The notes under the pieces were generated by a model. It did no database searches. It saw only the letters and a program-made list of their open reading frames with translations, and was not told the origin of the DNA. 44,701 nucleotides of DNA from a virus, in IMG/VR virus record IMGVR_UViG_3300044710_000007, positions 1 through 44,701 of that record; one strand, 5' to 3'. Shown one piece after another: positions 29,556 to 38,800 of this stretch. A program made the position numbers and the translations under genes. How positions within the stretch are numbered: the first letter of the stretch is position 1; the number at the start of each line of letters is the position of its first letter.

Positions 29556-29850
29556 GTTCGTTCAGTCCAAGGAGCAGGCGCTCGCAGTCGTGCAAGAGCT
29601 GGTGACAGACTTTCACCAGATATTCGACAACCCGTCTGGTGCGAAAGTCCTGAAGGCACTGGAGAAATTCTGTTACATACTGGAGACCACATATTACACT
29701 GGTGACAAAGCACCTGACCCGCTCGTGTTGGAGGGACGCCGACAGGTGTTTCTCTTCATCGCAAAGAACCTGAACCTGTCGTCCGAGCATCTATTCCAGA
29801 TCGCGACCGGACGATCCAACCCTTACCAGATGGAGGTTACCAATGGCTGA
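29548..29850 (+). CDS. Bbp19-like head protein
   Basis: A 100-aa protein starting with GTG at 29548, overlapping the portal end by 8 bp. It has LVTDFHQIFDNPSGAKVLKALEKFCYILETTYY, then EGRRQVFLFIAKNL. This is the pattern of the Bbp19 family from Bordetella phage BPP-1 and related podoviruses (F-x-x-x-F ... G-x-x-VL ... EGRR). Found between portal and scaffold genes. Role unproven, probably in head assembly. Confidence 0.75.
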   Translation: MAEFVQSKEQALAVVQELVTDFHQIFDNPSGAKVLKALEKFCYILETTYYTGDKAPDPLVLEGRRQVFLFIAKNLNLSSEHLFQIATGRSNPYQMEVTNG

Positions 29851-30694
29851 AGGCGACACACAGACGCAGCAGACCCAAACTCAGCAGACTCAGCAAACCC
29901 AGACGCAGAGTGCGCCGTGGTTCGACGGGTTCGACGCGGAGGAGAAGGGCTACATCACCAACCGCGGGCTCGATAAGAAGACGCCCGTGGAAGCCGCGCG
30001 CGAGGCAATCAAAGCCCACCGTGCCGCGGAGTCGAAGCTCGGCTTCCCCGCCGAGCAGCTCGCGCGTATCCCGAAAGACCCGGCCGACCAGACTGGCTGG
30101 GCACAACTCTTCGAGCGCCTGGGGCGCCCGAAGGACGCGAACGGCTACGACTTCACCGCAGCTACGGCTGCTGGTGCCGATGAAGGCTTCCTGAACTTCT
30201 TCAAGGAACAGGCGCTCGCGCTCAACCTGACGAAGGATCAGGCCGAGCGTCTTGCGAAGGAGTACGTGGGCTTTGCTGACAAGGCTGAGTCTAACGAGAC
30301 TGCCGAGCAGACCGCAGCACTTGCGTTGGAGCAGACTGCACTCGACCAGAGTTGGGGCTTCAACAAGCAAGCCTTCATGCTGATTGCCAAGAACGCTGCT
30401 GAGAAACTCGGCATTAAACCCGAGGCAGTGGCCGCACTGGAGAAGCAGGTTGGCTACAGGGCCGTGATGGAGATGTTCCTGAAGATCGGGACAGCCATTG
30501 GTGAAGACAAGTTCGTACAGTCGGTCCACGGCACCGGGCAGGTGATGACGAGTGAAGGTGCGGCCGAACGCCTCGCGCAGCTCAAATCTGATCCGGCTTG
30601 GGTGAAGCGCTATCAGCGCGGCGGCATGAACTCGGCTGAGTTTAAGGAGATGCAGAACCTTATCCGCCTCGCTAATACGAAAGGGGGTAACTGA
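29843..30694 (+). CDS. Scaffolding protein
   Basis: A 283-aa acidic protein overlapping the previous end by 8 bp. The N-terminus is Gln/Thr-rich (QTQQTQTQQTQQTQTQ), then helical segments, GWAQLFERLGRPKDANGYDFT, an Ala/Glu-rich middle and a basic helical C-terminus (KRYQRGGMNSAEFKEMQNLI) for capsid binding. This layout and the position between portal and capsid genes fit a T7 gp9-like scaffold. It would leave the prohead before DNA filling. Confidence 0.75.
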   Translation: MAEGDTQTQQTQTQQTQQTQTQSAPWFDGFDAEEKGYITNRGLDKKTPVEAAREAIKAHRAAESKLGFPAEQLARIPKDPADQTGWAQLFERLGRPKDANGYDFTAATAAGADEGFLNFFKEQALALNLTKDQAERLAKEYVGFADKAESNETAEQTAALALEQTALDQSWGFNKQAFMLIAKNAAEKLGIKPEAVAALEKQVGYRAVMEMFLKIGTAIGEDKFVQSVHGTGQVMTSEGAAERLAQLKSDPAWVKRYQRGGMNSAEFKEMQNLIRLANTKGGN

Positions 30695-30927
30695 TGACTC
30701 TCGTTCGTTTTAGCGTGCTGCGTGACCTGACGTATTGGAACCCGGCCGGCGTGGAAGCGTATTCCGATCTGCCGATCTTCCAATATCCAGGCGGCGTCTT
30801 CAAGAACTATCATATCCCAGTCAACGCGCAGAAAATGAAATCGGCACCTTTCAACGTGCCGGATACGCACGTAATTGCGATCCTGCCTCGCACACTGGTC
30901 GAAGAGTGGATCACAAAAGATGCCTAG
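30694..30927 (+). CDS. Small head-region protein
   Basis: A 77-aa protein starting with a one-base overlap (TGATG). It has LTYWNPAGVEAYSDLPIFQYPGG and then FNVPDTHVIAILPRTLVEEWI, beta-prone. It lies in the chain of small genes between scaffold and capsid. No family recognised. Confidence 0.55.
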   Translation: MTLVRFSVLRDLTYWNPAGVEAYSDLPIFQYPGGVFKNYHIPVNAQKMKSAPFNVPDTHVIAILPRTLVEEWITKDA

Positions 30928-31084
30928 CGTTTCAGGGGCCCAACACCGCCTGATGGAGATGGTTGCGCATGATCCGGCCGCGGCAAAACGTCTCGGTATC
31001 CCGCAGAAGGTTGGTCGTGACTTCAGTAACGCAGACAAAGGACGGCACTTCACTGCTAAGCACGTAAGGAAGAAAAAGAAATGA
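30920..31084 (+). CDS. Small basic conserved phage protein
   Basis: A 54-aa protein starting inside the previous gene (8-bp overlap). Sequence motif QHRLMEMVAHDPAAAKRLGIPQKVGRDFSNADKG with a Lys-rich tail is common in small genes next to phage head genes. Function unknown. Confidence 0.65.
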   Translation: MPSVSGAQHRLMEMVAHDPAAAKRLGIPQKVGRDFSNADKGRHFTAKHVRKKKK

Positions 31085-31266
31085 CAACTACAATTCATAT
31101 AACAAACTTCGGTCCTAAGCCGGTGAGGCTCTTGCGTGAAAATGGGAATGAAATGGCGCAGGCGTTTGCTATTGTTCCGGCTGGTTCAGTCTCTTCGGCA
31201 GTCCACGTATGGGAAGATCGCGGCGCGGTTCTTATCACAGAGGTAAAAGAAGATGGCGAAGCATAA
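31081..31266 (+). CDS. Small hypothetical protein
   Basis: A 61-aa protein coupled by ATGA to the previous gene. Beta-prone with IHITNFGPKPVRLL and AVHVWEDRGAVLITEV. No family recognised. It may be a small capsid or regulatory protein. Confidence 0.55.
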   Translation: MTTTIHITNFGPKPVRLLRENGNEMAQAFAIVPAGSVSSAVHVWEDRGAVLITEVKEDGEA

Positions 31267-31438
31267 CTGGATCAAGGGCGCGGTGAAGCATCCCGGCGCC
31301 GAGAAGGCTGCCGCAGCGAAAGCAGGCATGTCCACTGAAGCGTACATGGAAAAACACAAAGGCGACTCTGGCACTGCTGGCAAGCGTGCCCGGCTTGGGC
31401 TCGCACTTTCCCACATGGCGAAGAAAAGGAAGAAGTGA
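31253..31438 (+). CDS. Small basic conserved phage protein
   Basis: A 61-aa protein beginning MAKHNWIKGAVKHPGA, a start shared by many small phage proteins near head genes. Ala/Lys-rich, with a helical C-terminus (RARLGLALSHMAKKRKK). It overlaps its neighbour by 14 bp. Unknown function; nucleic-acid binding is possible from charge. Confidence 0.65.
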   Translation: MAKHNWIKGAVKHPGAEKAAAAKAGMSTEAYMEKHKGDSGTAGKRARLGLALSHMAKKRKK

Positions 31439-31439
31439 C

Positions 31440-32078
31440 ATGAAACGACTACTCGCAATTTTCGCACTGCTGTTTGCTTTCGCGACGCCAGCGCTCGCCG
31501 CCAATCCAACGGAACCCGATGCTTGGGGACGCCAAGTTCCATTGCAGGAGCCGCCCTATTCACACGCAGCAACGTACCTGTGGTATGCCCTTGGATACTC
31601 GGCGTATGCCACTCCTACCGATCTTGCCTGTGTTTGGGGCTCTGCGACAACTACTGTTCGCGTTACCAACATGACTATCCTGATCGGCAGTACGTCGGCC
31701 GTGCTTCAGAACATCTACTTTATCAAGCGCAAGACTGCTGATAGTGGTGGCACGCCTACTTCACTCACTGGTATTCCGGTAGATAGTGCCGACCCGGCTC
31801 CTACTGGGACGGTCATAACCTACGGGGCGGCACCCACGACAGGAATGGCAGTTGGGACGATTGAGGACAACATCGGCTCCAGTGCAGTTTTGACGGGTGC
31901 GCCAACGTCCTTTACGCCTTACTTTCTCAACGAGTCGAACAACATGGCCAATGGTGTCAGCCACTTCAAGCCGATCAACCTGCACGGCACCAATGAGGGG
32001 GTTTGCATCAACTATAATGGCGCTTCGCTTACGTCCGGGTTTTCGGCAGAGCTGAAGTTCGAGACAGAAGAGTTCTGA
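31440..32078 (+). CDS. Sec-exported protein within the head module
   Basis: A 212-aa protein starting one base after the previous stop. It has a clear signal peptide: MKR, then LLAIFALLFAFATPALA with a likely site ALA-A at ~21. The mature part is beta-rich, Thr/Gly-rich, and has two Cys. It may be a host-surface or periplasmic factor, or a virion protein whose hydrophobic start is not a signal. No family recognised. The promoter-like repeat starts five bases after its stop. Confidence 0.55.
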   Translation: MKRLLAIFALLFAFATPALAANPTEPDAWGRQVPLQEPPYSHAATYLWYALGYSAYATPTDLACVWGSATTTVRVTNMTILIGSTSAVLQNIYFIKRKTADSGGTPTSLTGIPVDSADPAPTGTVITYGAAPTTGMAVGTIEDNIGSSAVLTGAPTSFTPYFLNESNNMANGVSHFKPINLHGTNEGVCINYNGASLTSGFSAELKFETEEF

Positions 32079-32082
32079 GCCT

Positions 32083-32112
32083 CTTGACATTGCGACTCAT
32101 TCGCATTAAGTA
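32083..32112 (+). promoter_or_regulatory. Promoter-like repeat with Fur-box-like palindrome, copy 2
   Basis: Exact 30-bp copy of 27341-27370: TTGACA (32084-32089), 17 bp, TAAGTA. The inner TGCGACTCATTCGCA is at 32091-32105. Five extra bases upstream (GCCTC, with one base inserted in copy 1) also match. It lies ~165 bp upstream of the capsid gene and would drive its strong late expression. The -10 match is weak, so an activator or a different sigma recognition is possible. Confidence 0.6.
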
Positions 32113-32277
32113 ACTCAACCGGGAGGCGCCGGCTCGCGCAGGCGCCGCCCCGCCGCGGGTGGCGAGCGCGACCATCCGCCCGCGGCACCCTTCTCACCGG
32201 CTTCTGCCGAGAGGGTTTCAGGCCCCCGTTTGGATACGGCCGACTTGGCTTTAACCAACTCAGGGATTTGAAACCCC
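32113..32277 (+). other. Structured 5' leader of the capsid gene
   Basis: This 165-bp leader is GC-rich and contains two strong hairpins: GGCGCC..GGCGCC around 32125-32145, and GCCGCGGG..CCCGCGGC (about 32152-32188). It ends with a weak ribosome site (CAGGGA) before the capsid ATG. Stable 5' structures may protect the transcript. No reading frame is seen. Confidence 0.45.
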
Positions 32278-33234
32278 ATGACCACAGTTAACTACGATCT
32301 CGACCTGCTGAACTTGGCAACGACCCAGTTCACGTCGAACGTCGAGCTGCTCTTGCAGCAAGAAGGCTCTCTGCTCCGCGGGACGGTGAAGACCGGCACC
32401 CACGTTGGCAAGGCAGCTTCCCCCATCAACCAAGTTGCTCCTATCTCCGCTAAGGCGCCCCCCGGCCGCTTCACACCGAAGCTCCGCACGCCTGAGGTGT
32501 TCACCCGCAGGTGGGTGTTCCCTTCGGACAAGGAAATCGACCAGTACATCGACAGCTTTGACGAGCTGAAGACCATTGTTGACCCCAAGTCGGCGTATGT
32601 CGAGAATGCGGCTTATGCAATCGGCCGTGCTTACGATGACGTGATTATCTATGCTGCCACGGCTGCGGCTCAGGTTGGCGTGGATGAAGGCGGGTTCTCT
32701 GGCAACACGATTGCCTTCCCATCCGCGAACGTGGTTGCGATCAACTTCCATGGCTCCACGACTACGGGGCTCACGGTTGACAAGATCATCGAAGCTCGCA
32801 GACTGCTCCGCCACTATCACAACAACCTGGAAGGCGGTGACATGCCGACCATGGTGATCGGGTCTCAGCAAGAGTCCGACCTGCTCAATCAGGTTGAAGT
32901 TGTCAGCACGGAGTTCAACTCGCGGCCGGTCCTATCGGAAGACGGGCATATCCGCAGCTTCCTCGGCTTCAACGTGGTTGTGTCGGAACGTCTGCCTTAC
33001 GGCACGCTTGACGGCACGAACGCGAATGAGCGCGGGTGCTTAGTCTACATGAAGTCCGGTATGTATCTGGGCGAATGGAAAGGCATGGTCAATCGGGCTT
33101 CGCTCCGTAATGACCTGTCTGGCGAACCTTGGGACTTGTACACCGCTTCGAGCTTCGGCGCGACCCGGTTGCAGGAGAACAAGGTCATCCAAATCCTTGC
33201 CTACGATACCACTGGCGCGGACACCAATCCCTAA
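32278..33234 (+). CDS. Major capsid protein
   Basis: A 318-aa protein (MTTVNYDLDLLNLATTQF...) with HK97-like features: an N-terminal arm, GRFTPKLRTPEVFTRRWVFPSDKEIDQYID, an A-domain-type region, and a C-terminal strand LQENKVIQILAYDTT. Typical podovirus capsid length. Preceded by its own promoter-like repeat and hairpin-rich leader, and followed by a decoration-type gene. It forms the icosahedral shell. Confidence 0.85.
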   Translation: MTTVNYDLDLLNLATTQFTSNVELLLQQEGSLLRGTVKTGTHVGKAASPINQVAPISAKAPPGRFTPKLRTPEVFTRRWVFPSDKEIDQYIDSFDELKTIVDPKSAYVENAAYAIGRAYDDVIIYAATAAAQVGVDEGGFSGNTIAFPSANVVAINFHGSTTTGLTVDKIIEARRLLRHYHNNLEGGDMPTMVIGSQQESDLLNQVEVVSTEFNSRPVLSEDGHIRSFLGFNVVVSERLPYGTLDGTNANERGCLVYMKSGMYLGEWKGMVNRASLRNDLSGEPWDLYTASSFGATRLQENKVIQILAYDTTGADTNP

Positions 33235-33259
33235 TAGCTAGGGTTGAAAGGAAATAACA

Positions 33260-33823
33260 ATGACTCAGACGATCACAAAGAGCGCCTCCCTCACCCTGCT
33301 CGATACGGTTCCGGTTCTTTACCCGGACGCCGGACAGGGCGCCTTCGGTGGGGTGCGCCAGATCAATGACTTCCAAGCTGTTACTACGGCACAGCTTGGA
33401 GCCACCACGACCCAGCTTAACATGGTGCGTGTGTCATCTACAGCGGTCATCAAGAGCCTTGCGCTCGACCTGTCCGCTGTTCTTGACTCGAATGGGTCTC
33501 CGACCCTGACGTGGGACGTTGGACTGTTCTATTCGGATGCACCCAACTCGGGTGCCAACGATGGCACCAACCTGTCTCTCGCCGGCACCGTGATTTCCGA
33601 GAACCTCTTTGCTGCTGCTTTCGCTTCACCGACTTCGGTTGGGCGAACCAGCATCATCGGTCTCGGCACCTACACGGTGGACAAGTTCAACACTCCCCTC
33701 TGGGAAGCGGCTGGACTGTCGAGTGATCCGGGTGGCTACTTCGATATCGTGGTTACGGTCCACGCGGCTGCGGCAACTGCCGTGGCTGGCAAGATCGGCG
33801 TCAACTGCGAAATCGCGTTCTAA
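33260..33823 (+). CDS. Capsid-adjacent structural protein
   Basis: A 187-aa beta-rich protein with GAAAGGA-type ribosome site. Sequence is Ala/Thr/Ser-rich with VRVSSTAVIKSLALDLSA and TWDVGLFYSD. Such proteins follow capsid genes in many podoviruses and are likely decoration or head-completion proteins. No catalytic motif. Followed by a long hairpin. Confidence 0.65.
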   Translation: MTQTITKSASLTLLDTVPVLYPDAGQGAFGGVRQINDFQAVTTAQLGATTTQLNMVRVSSTAVIKSLALDLSAVLDSNGSPTLTWDVGLFYSDAPNSGANDGTNLSLAGTVISENLFAAAFASPTSVGRTSIIGLGTYTVDKFNTPLWEAAGLSSDPGGYFDIVVTVHAAAATAVAGKIGVNCEIAF

Positions 33824-33826
33824 GCT

Positions 33827-33887
33827 TGACAGGGTGCCGGGGAGCAGCGACCAGCTCCTCCATCCCACCGCTGCTCCCGCCCTGTCA
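33827..33887 (+). terminator. Long two-part hairpin after the capsid genes
   Basis: TGACAGGG (33827-33834) pairs with CCCTGTCA (33880-33887), and inside it GGGAGCAGCG (33840-33849) pairs with CGCTGCTCCC (33869-33878). No U-tract follows. It may attenuate transcription or protect the upstream capsid mRNA from 3' exonucleases rather than end transcription fully. Confidence 0.55.
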
Positions 33888-33904
33888 GACTAGAAAGGAC
33901 ACCA

Positions 33905-34108
33905 ATGGCCAACGTATCATTCTATATCTCTAACGCGGCGGACTTGCACCTCGGTAACGTAGGTACAGGGACGAATGCGCCGGGCTCTGGCGACCTTGAA
34001 ATCCGCATCAATCACTCGAACGTGCTGACGCGGAAGGAAGCATACAAGCTTATCAAGGAAATTCTGAACTACATCAACTACGGCGATCAGTCCGTCTTCA
34101 AGCCCTAA
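33905..34108 (+). CDS. Small structural-region protein
   Basis: A 67-aa protein with GAAAGGA before ATG. Residues have GDLEIRINHSNVLTRKEAYKLIKEILNYINY; a strand and a helix. It lies between capsid and tail-tube A. Function unknown. Confidence 0.6.
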   Translation: MANVSFYISNAADLHLGNVGTGTNAPGSGDLEIRINHSNVLTRKEAYKLIKEILNYINYGDQSVFKP

Positions 34109-34120
34109 GCGGAGATTTCC

Positions 34121-35608
34121 GTGACACGGACGGCAACGGATATTGCCAATCGAGCCCTCCAGCGGGTCGGCGCAAGCCGCATACCCGCTGGACAGCTATT
34201 TACAGCCACCTCGAAGAATGCTACCGAGGCCGCGGCGATGTACAATGCGCTGCGTGAGGCCGAACTGCGCGCGCATCTGTGGGTATTCTCGACGCGCAAG
34301 ACGGCGCTGTATCCGATCTGCATGACGACTATGCAGGTTGTGCCGCCGACTTGGAACGCGACAGAAATCTATCCCTTTGCTGCCCTCGTGGTGTCGGCTA
34401 TAGACGGCCGTGTGTATCAATCTTCTATCAACGCCAATCAGAATAATGCACCCGAAGGCGGCACACCCTACTGGGATATCTTCTTTGGCAGCTTGAACGT
34501 CAACGTGTGGGGGCAGTTTCCAGGGCTCCAATCCCCGGTCACACCGTGGTCGGACAGTGTCACATATCCGGCCAATGCTTTTGTCACATACAACGGCAAC
34601 CTTTACGTATCAAACTACAACGGCAATCTGGGGTATGAGCCGGATACGAACCAAGCTTGGTGGATGTGGCAGGGCGCTCCGCCCGGCCCTGGTCAGGAAA
34701 CTGGTTACTTCGCGAACGATCTCGTATACTTCCCTGCTGCCTCGAACTATCAGATTTTCCTCTCGCTTCAGAATGGCAATAACGTGCAGCCGGGAGGCGG
34801 TATCCCCGCATACTCCGCGGCGACAACTTACAATCCCGGCGATCAGGTCACGTACAGTTCTGCCGCTTACGAGAGCAATCTGCCCATCAACTTCAACAAC
34901 ACGCCAGAGTCTTCACCGATCCTGTGGCTCGCGACGACTACTTACGCGGATGATGATACGGTAATCTTCTACGATGGCCAGAAGTACAATATCTACACGT
35001 CCGCAGCGGGCTCGAACACGGGCAACCCGCCTCTCCTTGATGGAGTGGTGAACTCGGCCTGGTGGACATACACCTCTACGCCATATTGGATCAGCGTGCC
35101 TTCGCAGGAGCTTGCTTCGTCGCAGGAGTACTGGCTGCTGCTTGAGGACTCCACGCTAGAGCCATTGCGTATTCCGTACCCTATCGGCTCGGGGCCGGTG
35201 GAAGATCAGGACACGCGCAACGTGTTCCAGCTCCCGAACGGATATCTTCGCGAGGCGCCGCAAGACCCGAAGGCAGGCAGCTTCTCGCCGCTCGGGGCAC
35301 CCACGAACCTCATGTATGACGATTGGACGTTCGAGAACGGCATGTTCACCTCCTGGTGGCCGGCGCCCATCGTCTTCCGCTTCTGCGCGGACGTATGTAA
35401 CCCAAACAGCTTCGACGCGCTGTTTGCTGAAGGGCTCGGCGCACGAATGGCCGAAGAACTCGCGGAACCCCTCACGCAGTCTACAGCCAAGAAGCAGATC
35501 GCACAGGCCGACTACAAACAGTATATGGGGCAGGCGAGTCGTACAAACGCTATAGAAGCACAACCTGTGGAGTTCCCGCTCGATGACTGGATCGCAGCCC
35601 GTATCTAA
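34121..35608 (+). CDS. Tail tubular protein A-like, with inserted carbohydrate-binding-like modules
   Basis: A 495-aa protein starting with GTG at 34121. The N-terminus (TDIANRALQRVGASRI, then NATEAAAMYNALREAELRAHLWVFSTRK) is that of T7 gp11-type tail-tube A, which is normally near 200 aa. Residues ~77-320 insert four aromatic modules of the form T-Y-x-x-(G/A)D-x-V-x-Y-x-x-x-x-Y-x-S ... N-x-x-P, similar to CBM5/12 or chitin-binding type 3 modules. The end (NGYLREAPQDPKAG, FRFCADV, FAEGLGARMAEELAEPL) returns to gp11 type. It joins the portal and tail; the modules may bind host glycans. Confidence 0.8.
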   Translation: MTRTATDIANRALQRVGASRIPAGQLFTATSKNATEAAAMYNALREAELRAHLWVFSTRKTALYPICMTTMQVVPPTWNATEIYPFAALVVSAIDGRVYQSSINANQNNAPEGGTPYWDIFFGSLNVNVWGQFPGLQSPVTPWSDSVTYPANAFVTYNGNLYVSNYNGNLGYEPDTNQAWWMWQGAPPGPGQETGYFANDLVYFPAASNYQIFLSLQNGNNVQPGGGIPAYSAATTYNPGDQVTYSSAAYESNLPINFNNTPESSPILWLATTTYADDDTVIFYDGQKYNIYTSAAGSNTGNPPLLDGVVNSAWWTYTSTPYWISVPSQELASSQEYWLLLEDSTLEPLRIPYPIGSGPVEDQDTRNVFQLPNGYLREAPQDPKAGSFSPLGAPTNLMYDDWTFENGMFTSWWPAPIVFRFCADVCNPNSFDALFAEGLGARMAEELAEPLTQSTAKKQIAQADYKQYMGQASRTNAIEAQPVEFPLDDWIAARI

Positions 35609-35831
35609 ACCGGATCGCAAGCGCGTTCCGTCTACAAAAGCGCTCTCGCTGTCCTTGACCAAGGACAAGCAGCCGCGCACGAAGAACGTGGTGCTCGACG
35701 GCCACTCGCCTACGGACGGTGTGGACGTGGAACTGCGCGTTGCGGCCGGCGTCACGCCAGAGCAGGCGTGGAACATGATACTCGCGATCAAGGACTACGC
35801 ACTGGTTCATGTTCTCGCTGGGAAGAAGTAA
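35583..35831 (+). CDS. Small protein between tail-tube genes
   Basis: An 82-aa protein overlapping tail-tube A by 26 bp. The N-terminus is basic and Ser/Lys-rich. The C-terminus has VDVELRVAAGVTPEQAWNMILAIKDYALVHVLAGKK, strand-helix. No family recognised. It may be a tail assembly factor. Confidence 0.55.
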   Translation: MTGSQPVSKPDRKRVPSTKALSLSLTKDKQPRTKNVVLDGHSPTDGVDVELRVAAGVTPEQAWNMILAIKDYALVHVLAGKK

Positions 35832-35834
35832 CCC

Positions 35835-38800
35835 GTGGCGAAAGTCAGTACCGTCCAGACCAACTTCTTCGGTGGTCGCTTTTCCCCGCAGATGCAAGGC
35901 CGCATGGACTCTCCGCAGTACAAGACTGCGCTCGCGGAGATGTTCAACGCCATGCCGAGCGAAGAGGGCGCATTCATCCGACGCTCGGGCTTCGAGTGGC
36001 TGGACTACACTCTGGACGGAAACCCGGCGCGGCTGATGCCGTTCAAATTCAGCACAACTGATCCTTACCTTGCGGAGTTTAGTGACGCTAATCTCCGCAT
36101 CTGGGACAACAAGCTGCTGGTGCTGACGAACGATCCTTTCGTCCTTATCTCCGCAGCCGATGACTCCACGCCGACGAACTTCACTTGCGATCAGGAATAC
36201 TGCCTGAACGGCACACTTACGCTGCACGATGGCGACTACGTGCTTGTATATAATGGCTACCTCTGGGGCACCGGCACATACCCCATGATCGTAGGTCCGC
36301 AGGTGTATCAGTTATCTGGCATCGCGAACGTGTCTGATTGCCAGTTCACCTGCAACCTAGTGGACCCGATTACTGGCGATGCCATTTCGGTCGGCACCGC
36401 GGTCGAAGACATTTACTCATTCTTCAACAAAGTGCTCGTGTTGCCGGCGCCGTACTCCGAAGGCCAGCTTCAGGCGATCCGCAAGGTGCAGTTCTCTGGG
36501 GATCAAGCCAGTGTCTATGCGAGTGCTCCGATTGAGCAGGTAGTGTTCCTGCACCCGGCAGTACAGCCCCAAGCGCTTTCTACTGTCAGCCCCTTCGGCC
36601 AAGGGTTGCAGCCGGTCAAGTTCACTGACGGCCCTTATCTCGATCAGCCGGACGTGCAAATCCCGCTTCAACCAAGTGCCACGAGTGGCGTCATAAACCT
36701 CGCGGTCATCGGCTGGCTGGCGTCCACGACCTATGCACTGGGCGATGCTGTTGCGTACAATAATCTGATCTATATTTCGTTGGCGGATAATAACCTCGGC
36801 AATACGCCTCCTTCTACAGTTAATCAATACTGGGTTGTTGCGCCTGCTGAGTGGGTGAGTGGCACGACTTATGAAACTGGCCAAGCAGCTCTTTATGGCG
36901 GTGTGATATACTTTTCGAGTGGCAACTCGAACACGGACAATGAGCCAGATGACAGTCCTAGCGACTGGTCGAGCGCCGTACCACCTGCTTATGCGTCGGG
37001 CACTAGCTACTACGAGACGGCTTACGTCACTTATGACAACACAACGTATGTGTCGCTTGTCAATTCAAACATGGGGCATGAACCCGATACGAGTCCGAGT
37101 GATTGGGCGCCCATAAACATAGTGCAGGTGTCGAGCGAAGTACAGGAACTTCTTTCTGGCTTCACATTTACGCCAGGGGATATTGGGCGCCATATTCGAT
37201 TGCAGGCTGCGCCGCCTCCATGGGTCGCAACGCAGACATACGCACTTGATGCGCTCGTGACGTACAACGGCAACATCTATGAGTCACTGATCTCGTCCAA
37301 CACAAATAATGAGCCGGACATAAACCCGACCGACTGGCAGCTTCAGTCTACGCTCCCGGCGTGGACGTGGGGCATCATCACGGGCGGTGGCGGACAAGTC
37401 TTGATCGACTCAATCGCGGCGTGGGACAGCAGCACCAACTACTCGCAGTACACGCTCGTCACGTACAACGGCTATGTCTACTTCGCTGACAACCAGTCCG
37501 GCAACGGAAATGGCAGTAACGAGGACAAGCAGCCACTCGATTGCCAGTACACGATCTCGCAGGCAGATGGCGGATCAAACTCCCTCTGGTGGATTTGCCT
37601 CGGCGCCGTAAATGATGGTGGGCTCTATGCGCCGCCGTGGGTTGCACAGGTCTATAGCTATTTGTCGGTCGTGTCGTACAGCGGCACGAACTACGTCAAC
37701 GTGCATTCGAGCGTAGGTGAGAATTGTATCCCCGGCATCTGCGAGTATTGGAAAGCGCTATCGGGCGGCACGAATACTGTAGACCAGAGCCCGTATTCGA
37801 TCACGGTTTCGATCCAAGGACCGAACCTGCCCAACACCAACCCGATCTATAGCTGGCAGCTTGGGCTGTATTGTGACGCTACTGGGTGGCCATCGTGCGG
37901 TACTTTCCACGAAGGTCGGCTCTGGCTCAATGGGCCTGTTGCCAACCGCTTCGATGCGAGCAGCTCGAATGACCCGTTCAACTTCTCGCCAACCGAATTT
38001 AACGGAACGGTGGATGATGCGAATGCCGTCTCGGAGACGCTTAATGCAGAAACGACAGAGGTGATCTACTCATTCGCTTCTGACGTTCGTGGACTTACAA
38101 TCTACACTGCTGGTGGTGAGTGGTTGGTATCGGCTTCGCAACTAGACGACCCGATTACGCCAACCTCAATCCAGGCGCGGCTCGTCAGCTCGTGGGGTGC
38201 ATATAACGCGGAGAACGTGCGCTTACCAACTGCGCGCTGCGTGATCCACGGTCTTCAGCACAAGGTGCTGGAGCACAAGCTCTTCATTGACACGTCCAGT
38301 TACAGTGTCCTATACGCGGCGAACGACCTCACGCATGTTGCCAAGGATTTATCGGCGCCGGGCGTAGTCGAGGTCGCGTGGAACCGGGAGCCAATCCAGA
38401 ACATCTGGGCGCGCAATACGGACGGAAGTTGGTTTGGCATAGCTTACAAGCGGGAGCCTGATCTCGTCTACGTTGGGCCGCACAAGCACGCGCACGCCTA
38501 TGGCGATACCCTGTGGAGCTTCGGCGTGCAGCTCGACAACAGTGGCGTGAATGAGAACCTATACGGTTGTTTCGGCACGACTGTAGAAGTGGACGGGGTG
38601 GCTGAGACGACTTACAATGTGCAGTGGCTTCACGACCCATGGATACCGCTGCAAGACGAGCCGCAGAATGCGTTCATGCTCGACCGCGGAGTGCAGGCCA
38701 CAACTATCGGCATGTCGGCGCCCAACTATGCGGATGTATCGACATGGAAGCTAAAGTTCATGGGACTCAGTTCGCTCGCCGGGCAGACTGTATCGCTCGT

